The translations under genes and the position numbers were made by a program. 19,599 nucleotides of DNA, from positions 1 to 19,599 of the forward strand of contig LSKJ01000064.1 of NCBI GenBank assembly GCA_001557035.1. The letters are read 5' to 3'. Below the pieces are notes generated by a model, which was given only the letters and a program-made list of their open reading frames with translations, was not told the DNA's origin and ran no database searches. Origin of the DNA: Rhodospirillaceae bacterium CCH5-H10. GTDB taxonomy: Bacteria; Pseudomonadota; Alphaproteobacteria; Reyranellales; Reyranellaceae. Positions 10,110 through 19,599 of the stretch are shown in pieces; the first letter of the stretch is position 1, and each line of letters opens with the position of its first letter.

Positions 10110-10796
10110 ATGAAAAGGCCCGAATGGCGCATCGCCGACAGCGCCGTCCCGTATCCGGAGGCACTCGCCGCCATGGAGGCACGCGTCGCGGACATCCGCG
10201 CCGGCCGTGCGGGTGAAATGATCTGGCTGCTGGAGCATCCGCCGCTCTACACAGCCGGTACCAGCGCCCGCCCCCAGGACCTGCTCGAACCCGCGCGTTT
10301 CCCGGTCCATGTCGCCGGCCGCGGCGGCCAATACACCTATCACGGCCCCGGCCAGAGGGTGGCCTATGCGATGCTCGATCTCAGGGCCCGCCGCCAGGAC
10401 GTGCGCCGCTACGTTTCCGACCTCGAGGAATGGACCATCCGCACGCTCGGCCGCTTCAACGTGAAGGCCGAACGGCGCGCGGGCCGCGTCGGCGTGTGGG
10501 TCGTCCGGCCCGACAAGCCCCCCTTGCCCGACGGCACGCCGCGCGAGGACAAGATCGCCGCCATCGGCGTGCGCATCCGCCACTGGGTGGCCTTCCACGG
10601 CATCTCGATCAACGTCGAGCCCGACCTTTCGCACTATGCGGGAATCGTTCCTTGCGGCATTGCCGACCACGGGGTGACGTCGCTGGTCGATCTCGGCCTG
10701 CCGGTGACCCTGACCGACCTCGATGCAGCGCTGGCCGAGACATTCGAGGAAGTGTTCGGCGCTAGGACCGAGACTTCTCTTCCCATTGCCCTTTGA
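10110..10796 (+). CDS. lipB: Octanoyl-[acyl-carrier-protein]-protein N-octanoyltransferase LipB
   Basis: This 228-residue cytoplasmic enzyme transfers the octanoyl group from acyl carrier protein to the lipoyl domains of 2-oxoacid dehydrogenases and the glycine cleavage H protein, the first step of lipoate synthesis. The signature block [12 protein letters not shown] (71-82) is followed by [11 protein letters not shown] with catalytic Lys148 and GIVPCGI with catalytic Cys182; [11 protein letters not shown] lies between them. Length is normal. The ATG at 10110 has no Shine-Dalgarno and sits just after a promoter-like sequence. It is the only plus-strand gene here and diverges from tRNA-Leu. 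Its last 35 bases overlap the 3' end of the convergent parE gene. lipA is not in the window. Confidence 0.96.
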   Translation: MKRPEWRIADSAVPYPEALAAMEARVADIRAGRAGEMIWLLEHPPLYTAGTSARPQDLLEPARFPVHVAGRGGQYTYHGPGQRVAYAMLDLRARRQDVRRYVSDLEEWTIRTLGRFNVKAERRAGRVGVWVVRPDKPPLPDGTPREDKIAAIGVRIRHWVAFHGISINVEPDLSHYAGIVPCGIADHGVTSLVDLGLPVTLTDLDAALAETFEEVFGARTETSLPIAL

Positions 10797-11088
10797 GCAG
10801 CTCCTCCAGGTCGCGCGCGGCATGCACGATGCGCACGACCTGAACGGCGCCGCGGGTCATGAAATAGAGGATCACATAGGATTCGAAGCCCGAAACCGGC
10901 CAGGCGCGAAGGCCGCTGACGATATGGTCGAACCGGGGTGAGCCGATCCCTGGATGACGCCGCAGGACTTCGAACGCCTGTTCGACCTTGTCCAGAAAGC
11001 GGTAGGCAGCGCGGGTATTGCGTTCGGCGATGTAAGCAGCGTGCTCGTCGATATCCTCAACTGCCCGCCGCCGCTGGACTAGCTTCAC
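10762..11088 (-). CDS. ParE/RelE-family toxin of a type II toxin-antitoxin pair
   Basis: This 108-residue basic protein has the ParE/RelE fold signature: an N-terminal strand ([23 protein letters not shown]), a helical hairpin with [21 protein letters not shown], then [33 protein letters not shown] split by strands and ending in the typical IVHAARD motif. ParE toxins inhibit DNA gyrase, while RelE relatives cleave mRNA; sequence favours ParE. The start is a GTG that overlaps the antitoxin stop by 4 nt (GTGA), the usual antitoxin-first coupling. The gene runs into lipB from the opposite side and overlaps its last 35 bases, so the two transcripts are complementary at their 3' ends. Confidence 0.9.
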   Translation of the reverse strand: MKLVQRRRAVEDIDEHAAYIAERNTRAAYRFLDKVEQAFEVLRRHPGIGSPRFDHIVSGLRAWPVSGFESYVILYFMTRGAVQVVRIVHAARDLEELLKGQWEEKSRS

Positions 11089-11342
11089 GAGCGTCTTTTT
11101 GCGATCGTCCGTCGCAGGGCTTCCCGCCGCTTTCGCCAGAAGACGGGGTCTTCGGCTTCGATGGGGCTTTCCAGCCCCTCACGAATCAACTCGGCCAGCC
11201 GCTCCTCCGCTCTGGCCTGCTGGTCCTTTCGGATCAAGTCGCGGACATATTCGCTCGAAGACGCATAGCGTCCTGCCGCGATCTCTCGGTCGACATGCGC
11301 CTTGAGTTCCGGCGAGATAGCCACATTCATGGTGGTAGCCAT
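11085..11342 (-). CDS. ParD-family antitoxin (ribbon-helix-helix)
   Basis: This 85-residue protein starts MATTMNVAISPELKAHVDRE, a ribbon-helix-helix domain that dimerises and binds DNA, followed by GRYASSSEYVRDLIRKD and a charged C-terminal tail (AEERLAELIREGLESPIEAED) that would wrap the toxin. It precedes and overlaps parE by 4 nt. The reading frame continues upstream to 11462, but that part overlaps the promoter, operator and the acylphosphatase end and has no family similarity. The ATG at 11342 lies exactly where the promoter below predicts the transcript start, so it should be translated from a leaderless mRNA. It is expected to repress its own operon, more tightly with toxin bound. Confidence 0.92.
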   Translation of the reverse strand: MATTMNVAISPELKAHVDREIAAGRYASSSEYVRDLIRKDQQARAEERLAELIREGLESPIEAEDPVFWRKRREALRRTIAKRRS

Positions 11343-11348
11343 GCGCCC

Positions 11349-11377
11349 AGTATAGGGGCATTGGCAATATCTGCCAA
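11349..11377 (-). promoter_or_regulatory. parDE promoter, leaderless
   Basis: TTGGCA (11377-11372) and TATACT (11354-11349) are close to consensus and separated by exactly 17 bp on the minus strand. Six bases separate the -10 from the parD ATG, placing the start point at the A of the ATG. Confidence 0.75.
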
Positions 11378-11380
11378 TGC
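11358..11380. promoter_or_regulatory. Inverted-repeat operator of parDE
   Basis: GCATTGGCA (11358-11366) and TGCCAATGC (11372-11380) form a perfect 9+9 bp inverted repeat around a 5-bp centre. It covers the -35 box and half of the spacer of the parDE promoter. Ribbon-helix-helix antitoxins typically bind such repeats for autorepression, so ParD or ParDE is the expected ligand. Confidence 0.75.
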
Positions 11381-11391
11381 AGCTTAGCAGT

Positions 11392-11673
11392 TCAGGCCGT
11401 CGGCAGCCGCCTGAAGTCCGACGGCAGGACATCGAGATCGACCGGTTCGACCTCGACTGCATCCACCTTCGCCAGCGTCGGACCGCGACGGCAGGCTTCG
11501 ATCATCTTGCCCACCGCGTTGTCGTCACCGACGACCAGCGCCTCGACCGCCCCGTCGGCGCGGTTCCGCACCCAGCCCCTGAGACCGAGCCTCTGCGCGG
11601 TGACCATCGCCCAGTCGCGATAGCCCACGCCCTGGACGCGGCCGGTGATGCCGAGGCGCGCCTGCAGCGCCAT
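11392..11673 (-). CDS. acyP: Acylphosphatase
   Basis: This 93-residue enzyme hydrolyses carboxyl-phosphate anhydrides such as acetyl phosphate and 1,3-bisphosphoglycerate. It has both signatures of the family: GRVQGVGYRDW (11-21), where Arg19 binds phosphate, and GWVRNRADGAVEAL (33-46), where Asn37 positions the attacking water. Length is standard. It starts 4 nt after the pccA stop and has only a weak ribosome binding site, so it is probably translated as the tail of the propionyl-CoA carboxylase transcript. No functional link to the carboxylase is evident. Confidence 0.94.
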   Translation of the reverse strand: MALQARLGITGRVQGVGYRDWAMVTAQRLGLRGWVRNRADGAVEALVVGDDNAVGKMIEACRRGPTLAKVDAVEVEPVDLDVLPSDFRRLPTA

Positions 11674-11677
11674 CCGC

Positions 11678-13750
<2,073 letters not shown>

Positions 13751-13752
13751 GC

Positions 13753-13971
13753 TCACATTCCTTCTTTTCTACGGTCGAAGACACCCCTGGCCCACAGCGA
13801 ATGGGCGATGATCAGGGGCAACCAGACGATGAGGACCCAGAGCCACCACGGATACTGGCGGCTCACTATGAAATTCAGCGGGATGATCACGAGCAGCGCG
13901 ACGAGGCCTGCGATCTGATGCTTGCGCACGATCCGGCCGCGCCTCATGCGCTCCTCGGGAGAGAGATGCAC
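13753..13971 (-). CDS. Small two-helix membrane protein between pccB and pccA
   Basis: This 72-residue protein has a charged N-terminus (HLSPEERMRRGRIVRKHQ), two hydrophobic helices (IAGLVALLVIIPLNFIV and WWLWVLIVWLPLIIAHSLW) and a short basic tail, matching a generic 2TM-domain architecture. Both ends should face the cytoplasm. It starts with GTG at 13971; GAGG overlapping the pccB stop is the ribosome binding site. It ends 2 nt before pccA. The tight packing makes co-expression with the carboxylase certain in practice, but its role is unknown; a scaffold or membrane tether is speculation. Confidence 0.8.
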   Translation of the reverse strand: MHLSPEERMRRGRIVRKHQIAGLVALLVIIPLNFIVSRQYPWWLWVLIVWLPLIIAHSLWARGVFDRRKEGM

Positions 13972-13981
13972 GTCGTTCGCC

Positions 13982-15514
<1,533 letters not shown>

Positions 15515-15562
15515 CTAATTCTCCGGCCCTCGGTCAGTTTTCGGCCAATAACGCGATCACGT

Positions 15563-16435
15563 CTAGCGCAGGAATCGCTTCTCGTTGTCCTTCACCGTTC
15601 CCATACCCTGCAAGTCGAAGACCTCGTCGACCGTAGCGATGCTGCTTTCGACGCCATGGATGCCGCCGTCCTTGCGGATCTGGGCGAAGGTCTTGCGCAT
15701 CGCGCCAACCGCGGCGCGGATTGCGTGGTTGCCCCAGATCAGCAGCCCGACCTTCTTCAATTCACGCACGCGCGCCACCGTCATCTGCGGATAGGCGGTC
15801 GGCACCAGGGCGATCGGCACCTTGCCGTCCCAGGCCTTGATGAAGGCCTCGATCTCGTCCGGCGTCTTCTGCTTGGAATGGACCAGGATCAGGTCGGCAC
15901 CCGCAACCTCGTAGGCGCGCGCGCGCTTCAGCGCCTCGTCCTGGCCGAGCCCTGCAATCAGCGCCTCGGTACGTGCCACGACGACGAGATCGGGATCGCG
16001 CCGGGCCGAACGCGCCGCCTCGATCTTGCCCTGGAACTCCTCGATGCGGACCATGTCCTGCCGGCCGCCGGCGATCAGGCTGGTGACCTTGGGGAAGCTC
16101 TTGTCCTCCATCACGATCGCACCGACGCCGGCGCGCTCGTACTGCTCCACGGCGTAGAGCACGTTGATGGCGTTGCCGAAGCCGGTGTCGATGTCGGCCA
16201 CCACGGGCAGGCCCGAGCGGTCGACCATGGCCCGCGTCATGTCGAGATGCTGGGTCATCGACACGACGCTGACGTCGGGCACGCCGTACATCGCGGAGAG
16301 TTCGAAGCCGGAGGCCCAGATCGCGTCGAAGCCCGCCTCCGCGGCGAGCATCGCCGACAGCGGGCTGTGCGCCGCCATCGCCTCGGCGATTCCCTTTTCC
16401 GCCATGACCTTCCGCAGCCTGGTGCCCGCTCCCAT
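15563..16435 (-). CDS. Phosphonopyruvate hydrolase-like PEP mutase/isocitrate lyase superfamily enzyme
   Basis: This 290-residue TIM-barrel enzyme has the metal site DIDTGFGN (Asp81, Asp83), Glu110 in MEDKSFPKVTSL, Lys116 and the Arg155 block VVARTEALIAGLG. PEP mutases have EDKxxxxxNS, with the Asn in the gating loop; here Thr118 replaces it, as I recall for the characterised phosphonopyruvate hydrolase (Thr118 in place of mutase Asn122). That enzyme splits 3-phosphonopyruvate into pyruvate and phosphate. The catalytic KxCGH motif of isocitrate and methylisocitrate lyases is absent, so a methylcitrate-cycle role is unlikely despite the neighbouring pcc genes. GAGAGGG precedes the ATG at 16435; the frame upstream is a shadow of the ATP12 gene. 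No phosphonate transporter or transaminase is nearby, so the physiological substrate remains open. Confidence 0.72.
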   Translation of the reverse strand: MGAGTRLRKVMAEKGIAEAMAAHSPLSAMLAAEAGFDAIWASGFELSAMYGVPDVSVVSMTQHLDMTRAMVDRSGLPVVADIDTGFGNAINVLYAVEQYERAGVGAIVMEDKSFPKVTSLIAGGRQDMVRIEEFQGKIEAARSARRDPDLVVVARTEALIAGLGQDEALKRARAYEVAGADLILVHSKQKTPDEIEAFIKAWDGKVPIALVPTAYPQMTVARVRELKKVGLLIWGNHAIRAAVGAMRKTFAQIRKDGGIHGVESSIATVDEVFDLQGMGTVKDNEKRFLR

Positions 16436-16443
16436 GATCCCTC

Positions 16444-17160
16444 TCAGCCGCGCAGACGCGCGTTCTCCAGCAATGAAAGAAAGAGCGCGCCTGCCTCGAT
16501 GTCCCGACGCACGCCCTCGCGCTGCTTCTTGGCCGTCGGATCGTCGCCCCAGCGATCGATCTGGTAAAGCTCGTCCGTCTGCGCGGCCGTGAAGGCCTCC
16601 GCCGCGTCGAGGCGGCCGTCGGACACCGCCAGAGCGATCACGACCGATCCAGCCGTGTGCGTCAGATTGTAGAGCGCCGAAAGCGCCAGATCGCCATGCG
16701 CGGCCACCGCTTCCTGAAGCCTGGCTCTCGCATCCTGCGGCTGTTCGACGAAGCCTATCCCCTCGGCCGTCACCAGGCGTGCGCCATGACGTTCGGCGGC
16801 CCAGTCGAGCAAAGGCTGCCAGCGATCCTGCTGCAATTTGACGAGGCTCTCCGGCGCGGTGGCCCGATAGCACAGCAGGTCCGAGCCGGCGTACTTCGCC
16901 GTGTTGGCGATCACTTCATCCCGTCGCGAGACGACGCGATCGATACCCGTCGCCGCCAGGCGCGTGAGCGGCAGAAGCGCGGCATTGATCTCGGCCTTGT
17001 CGGGCACGGAAGCCCATTCGGTGGCAATGACCTCGGCGAGCGCCTGCGTCGGCACCACCAGCGTCGCCTTCGCCGGCGTCCGCATCGGTTTGCCGTCTAG
17101 CAGGACGCGGAAACCGCCCTCACCCTCGTCGACGCCCGTCTGTTTGTAGAACCGCTTCAT
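16444..17160 (-). CDS. ATP12 family F1-ATPase assembly chaperone
   Basis: This 238-residue protein belongs to the ATP12 family, chaperones that in mitochondria bind the F1 alpha subunit before hexamer assembly; alphaproteobacteria carry orthologs. Seen in the sequence: the N-terminal KRFYKQTGVDEGEGGFRVLLDGKPMRTPAKATL block (in parts), the AEVIATEWASVPDKAEINAALLPLTRLAATGID region (in parts), KYAGSDLLCYRA, and a helical C-terminus with LTHTAGSVVIALAV and DELYQIDRWGDD. These are the conserved family stretches. GGGAG lies 5 nt before the ATG at 17160. It ends 8 nt before the phosphonopyruvate hydrolase-like gene; the F1Fo genes are not here. Confidence 0.93.
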   Translation of the reverse strand: MKRFYKQTGVDEGEGGFRVLLDGKPMRTPAKATLVVPTQALAEVIATEWASVPDKAEINAALLPLTRLAATGIDRVVSRRDEVIANTAKYAGSDLLCYRATAPESLVKLQQDRWQPLLDWAAERHGARLVTAEGIGFVEQPQDARARLQEAVAAHGDLALSALYNLTHTAGSVVIALAVSDGRLDAAEAFTAAQTDELYQIDRWGDDPTAKKQREGVRRDIEAGALFLSLLENARLRG

Positions 17161-17178
17161 TCAGCTCCCGGAGCAACC

Positions 17179-17213
17179 ACGATGCGGAATCGACAAATCG
17201 GCTGTCGCATCGT
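17179..17213. repeat. 8-bp inverted repeat upstream of the ATP12 gene
   Basis: ACGATGCG (17179-17186) and CGCATCGT (17206-17213) are perfectly complementary around a 19-base loop in the 98-bp gap between asmA and the ATP12 gene. It could be a weak hairpin in the transcript or a binding site. No T-tract follows, so it is not a convincing terminator. Confidence 0.35.
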
Positions 17214-17258
17214 CGCGTCGGGATTACACGGCGGGACGGCCGGACGACAAGGGCAGGC

Positions 17259-19286
17259 TTAGCGCTGCTGACTGCGCTGCGGACCGGGCGTCTGCGACCC
17301 GGGCCGCGACGCCCGCTGCCGCGCATCGGAGGTCGGAACGGGCAACTGCGCCCGCAGGCCGGGCCGCAGGGCTTCCACACGGGGCGCCAGGACCGCGCAG
17401 GCATTGGCGCCCGCCTGACGGCCGGCCTGCGCCACCTGGGCGACAAGGCTGGGAATCGTGCCGCCGCCCACCAGAAGCTTGGAGAGGTTGGGATCGACAG
17501 CACTCGCCGTCTGCTTGCCCGCGCCGCCCTTGATGCGCATCGGCGTCGCCAGCGAGGCGTTCTGGTTGTCGCGAGCCTCGGGCGCGACGATGAACTCCCA
17601 GCCCTCGGTGCGCAGGTGGAAGTAACCACCCCCCACCAGCACGCCGCGCGGCGTATCCACGACGAGGCGCCGCAGATTGGCGACACCGCTGCTCACCTCG
17701 AAGCGTCCGGCAATGCAGTTGAACGGCACGCCGGCCTCCGTGCCGCCGAGGAGGCGCTGCGTCTCCGGCGGCCAGTTCGCGAGCTGGCTGTGCGGCCAGA
17801 ACCCCTTGCCCATCGCCACGTCGATCGAGCCGCTGGCCGAGTTCAGCGCGTCGCGCGTGGTGCGGCCGCTGCCGCGCAGCCGCAGGTCCAGATCGGCCAC
17901 GCCGTCGCGCAGGCCGAGGTCGAGCCCCAGCAGGGTCGAGATCTCGCCGAGCGACACGCGATTGGTGGTCGCCGTCAGCGTGGTCTGGCCCAGGCGGCCG
18001 GTGGGGTCGTAGACGAGATCGACGCCGGCCGAACCGCTGCCGATGGTCGCCGCCGCGCGGAACGTGAAGCGTGTCTCGCCCGAAACCAGCGTTACAGATG
18101 CGTTCTGCATCTTCGCGCCGAGACCCACGACTTCTCCCAGGCGCACCGTCACGGAGAGGGCCGAGCGGCCGAGCCAGTTGGCAACGAAGGGCATCGTGGG
18201 AATGAGGCGCGGCGGCTGGACCGGCGCCTGCGAGGGAGCCGCCGGCGCCGCAACCACGGGTGCCGCCTTCAACTCCGCAGCATCCAGGCGCGTGATGTCG
18301 GCATTGACGACGATCGTCGGCGTGCCCTTGCGGTCGACGCGGAACAGCGCCTCGCCCGCGGCTTCGCTGTTGCCGACCTTAAGCGTCTGGACCTCGACCT
18401 TGAAGCCGTTGCGCTGGGTCGAGGCCTTCGTGTTCATCACGTAGGGGCCGCCCGACGGCACGGGCAGGCGAATGTAAGGTCCGAACACCGAGACGTCGGG
18501 GCCTTCGGAATTGATCTGCAGCGACGTGCCCTTGGCGTTGATGCTGCCTTTCACCGAAATCCTGCCGCCGCCGAATCCGCCCTGCAGGTCGATGTTGCCG
18601 GGAAGTCCGGCCATCCAGCCGTTGAAGGAGCCCGCGGTCCCGGTGAGGTCCATCGGCACGCCCTGCGCGACGCCGAACCGTCCATCGACCTGCAGGGTCT
18701 GGTTCGGCGCCTGCGCCTTCAGGGTGGCGTTCGGTATCTCGACGACAGCCGGCGGACGGCCCGCGCCCTCGGACACGGTCAGGACGGAATCGCGAATCTC
18801 GACGGTGCTGATCCACGGGAAGGCGGCAACGGTACGCAGCCGGAGCGATCGATTGTCGCCGGGATGGGGACCCGATCCATCGGGCGGCGGCAGCATTTCG
18901 AGATTGGCGTCGCCCACCTCGTTGCGCTCGACGAGGATGTCGGCGCCTTCGAGCAGGATCCGGCCGATCTTCACCTCGCCCAGGAACAGCGAGAACGGAT
19001 CGAGGAAGAGCGTCAGGCGGCGCACACGCGCCATGTCGGGCCGCGAGCCCCAGGCTGCGTTCGATAGAGTGACCCCTTCGGCGACCATGGCCGGCTCGCT
19101 GCCGAGCCTGACGGTCAGCGGTACGCGGGCGGCCAGCTCTCGTCCCGTGACCTTGCGGACCTGTTCGGTCAATCGAGCCTGATAGCGCGACAGGTCCCGG
19201 GTGGCGGCCCAGACGACGCCGACGACGGCGGCGATCGGCACCGCCACCGCCGTGATCACCGCCACGCGCCTCCAGGGAATCCGCAT
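17259..19286 (-). CDS. AsmA family protein
   Basis: This 675-residue protein has one N-terminal membrane anchor (MRIPWRRVAVITAVAVPIAA then VVGVVWAA) and a large periplasmic beta-rich body. The N-terminal AsmA region (LTVRLGSEPAMVAEGVTLSN, LFLDPFSLFLGEVKIGRILLEG) and the C-terminal DVAMGKGFWPHSQL and NCIAGRFEVSSGVANLRRLVVDT blocks match the AsmA/AsmA_2 families, which are thought to bridge inner and outer membranes in lipid transport and outer-membrane assembly. A proline-rich linker (VAAPAAPSQAPVQPPR) divides it near the middle and the end is a Gln/Arg/Pro-rich tail. I chose the ATG at 19286, 16 nt past the upstream stop with GAGGGAGA between; a TTG at 19328 would overlap the upstream gene. 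The upstream gene is a pseudouridine synthase in the same direction. Confidence 0.88.
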   Translation of the reverse strand: MRIPWRRVAVITAVAVPIAAVVGVVWAATRDLSRYQARLTEQVRKVTGRELAARVPLTVRLGSEPAMVAEGVTLSNAAWGSRPDMARVRRLTLFLDPFSLFLGEVKIGRILLEGADILVERNEVGDANLEMLPPPDGSGPHPGDNRSLRLRTVAAFPWISTVEIRDSVLTVSEGAGRPPAVVEIPNATLKAQAPNQTLQVDGRFGVAQGVPMDLTGTAGSFNGWMAGLPGNIDLQGGFGGGRISVKGSINAKGTSLQINSEGPDVSVFGPYIRLPVPSGGPYVMNTKASTQRNGFKVEVQTLKVGNSEAAGEALFRVDRKGTPTIVVNADITRLDAAELKAAPVVAAPAAPSQAPVQPPRLIPTMPFVANWLGRSALSVTVRLGEVVGLGAKMQNASVTLVSGETRFTFRAAATIGSGSAGVDLVYDPTGRLGQTTLTATTNRVSLGEISTLLGLDLGLRDGVADLDLRLRGSGRTTRDALNSASGSIDVAMGKGFWPHSQLANWPPETQRLLGGTEAGVPFNCIAGRFEVSSGVANLRRLVVDTPRGVLVGGGYFHLRTEGWEFIVAPEARDNQNASLATPMRIKGGAGKQTASAVDPNLSKLLVGGGTIPSLVAQVAQAGRQAGANACAVLAPRVEALRPGLRAQLPVPTSDARQRASRPGSQTPGPQRSQQR

Positions 19287-19302
19287 CCTGATCGATTCTC
19301 CC

Positions 19303-19599
19303 TCAAACACCGTCCGTCGAAAAGCCAAATGCCTCGACGGTGCGGCGGAAGTGAGGTGGCAGCTCGGCCTGCGCCTTCAGCTCTCCCTTGCCGGAGGGAT
19401 GCGGCAGCGTCAGGCGGCGAGCATGGAGATGAAGCTTGCGCGCGTCGGCAATGGTCGACAGCAGCGCTTCCTCGCCACCGTACTTGCGGTCGCCCAGGAT
19501 CGGGCAGCCGATGGCGGTGCAATGGACACGCAGCTGATGGGTGCGGCCGGTGCGCGCGATCAGCAGCAGCCCGCTCGTGTCCTTGTCGAGGCGATGGAC
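19303..19599 (-). CDS. RluA-family pseudouridine synthase, 3' part, with an apparent internal deletion
   Basis: The last 98 codons of a gene whose start lies beyond the right edge. Residues 1-16 here, VHRLDKDTSGLLLIAR, carry the family's catalytic Asp in HRLD. They are followed immediately by TGRTHQLRVH, CPILGDRKYGG and LHLHARRLTLPHPSG, the C-terminal landmarks of RluA/RluC/RluD enzymes that isomerise uridines in rRNA or tRNA. In normal family members roughly 65-80 residues separate HRLDKDTSG and TGRTHQLRVH; here that segment is missing without loss of frame, with the join near 19548-19555. It is therefore either a non-functional remnant, an unusual minimal protein, or an assembly artefact at this end. 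The stop lies 16 nt before asmA. Confidence 0.8.
   Translation of the reverse strand, partial: VHRLDKDTSGLLLIARTGRTHQLRVHCTAIGCPILGDRKYGGEEALLSTIADARKLHLHARRLTLPHPSGKGELKAQAELPPHFRRTVEAFGFSTDGV

Noticed and set aside
11358..11380. Terminator for the pcc-acyP transcript
   Set aside because: The repeat has no T-tract and lies over a near-consensus parDE promoter, so an operator is the better reading.
15563..16435. 2-Methylisocitrate lyase, suggested by the nearby propionyl-CoA genes
   Set aside because: The KxCGH catalytic cysteine motif is absent and the PEP mutase/phosphonopyruvate hydrolase EDKxFPK loop is present instead.

Overview
The window looks like a chromosomal segment of a high-GC alphaproteobacterium. 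The evidence is the propionyl-CoA carboxylase cluster, an ATP12-type F1-ATPase assembly chaperone (a protein shared by alphaproteobacteria and mitochondria), a two-domain MaeB malic enzyme, isovaleryl-CoA dehydrogenase, and several genes whose promoters sit almost on the start codon (leaderless or near-leaderless). The genus cannot be fixed from this sequence. Almost every gene is on the minus strand; lipB is the only plus-strand gene. Packing is dense: no gene-free stretch exceeds 300 bases, and many junctions are 4-nt overlaps or gaps of a few nucleotides.

Region 1 (1-3422): a leftward unit of TetR regulator, acyl-CoA synthetase, sulfite-oxidase-fold molybdenum oxidoreductase and glutathione peroxidase. 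A perfect 17-bp palindrome lies 6 bp upstream of tetR and is the likely autoregulatory operator. Downstream of the peroxidase, at the left edge, is a 49-bp structure made of two self-palindromic 18-mers that are reverse complements of each other.

Region 2 (3430-10067): a leftward run of tRNA-Leu(GAG), a hairpin-plus-T-tract terminator, maeB, mgtE, a small exported protein, isovaleryl-CoA dehydrogenase and an unrecognised membrane-anchored protein with visibly lower GC. maeB and mgtE overlap by 4 nt (ATGA). maeB starts only 17 nt after the terminator T-tract.

Region 3 (10075-11380): lipB on the plus strand, converging on and overlapping the 3' end of a ParDE-type toxin-antitoxin pair. The parD promoter (TTGGCA, 17 bp, TATACT) places its start point on the ATG, and a 9+9 bp inverted repeat covers its -35 box.

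Region 4 (11392-19599): a leftward run of a pseudouridine synthase (cut by the window edge and apparently missing an internal segment), an AsmA-family protein, ATP12, a PEP-mutase-superfamily enzyme that reads as phosphonopyruvate hydrolase, pccB, a two-helix membrane protein, pccA and acylphosphatase. PccA and PccB carboxylate propionyl-CoA, which arises from branched-chain amino acid, odd-chain fatty acid and similar degradation; isovaleryl-CoA dehydrogenase and the acyl-CoA synthetase elsewhere in the window fit the same acyl-CoA catabolic theme.

I see no phage, insertion sequence, CRISPR array or clear new multi-gene system. The items most worth a second look are the 49-bp nested palindrome, the phosphonopyruvate hydrolase signature, the internal deletion in the pseudouridine synthase, the basic N-terminal tail on PccA, and the set of near-leaderless promoters with operators.
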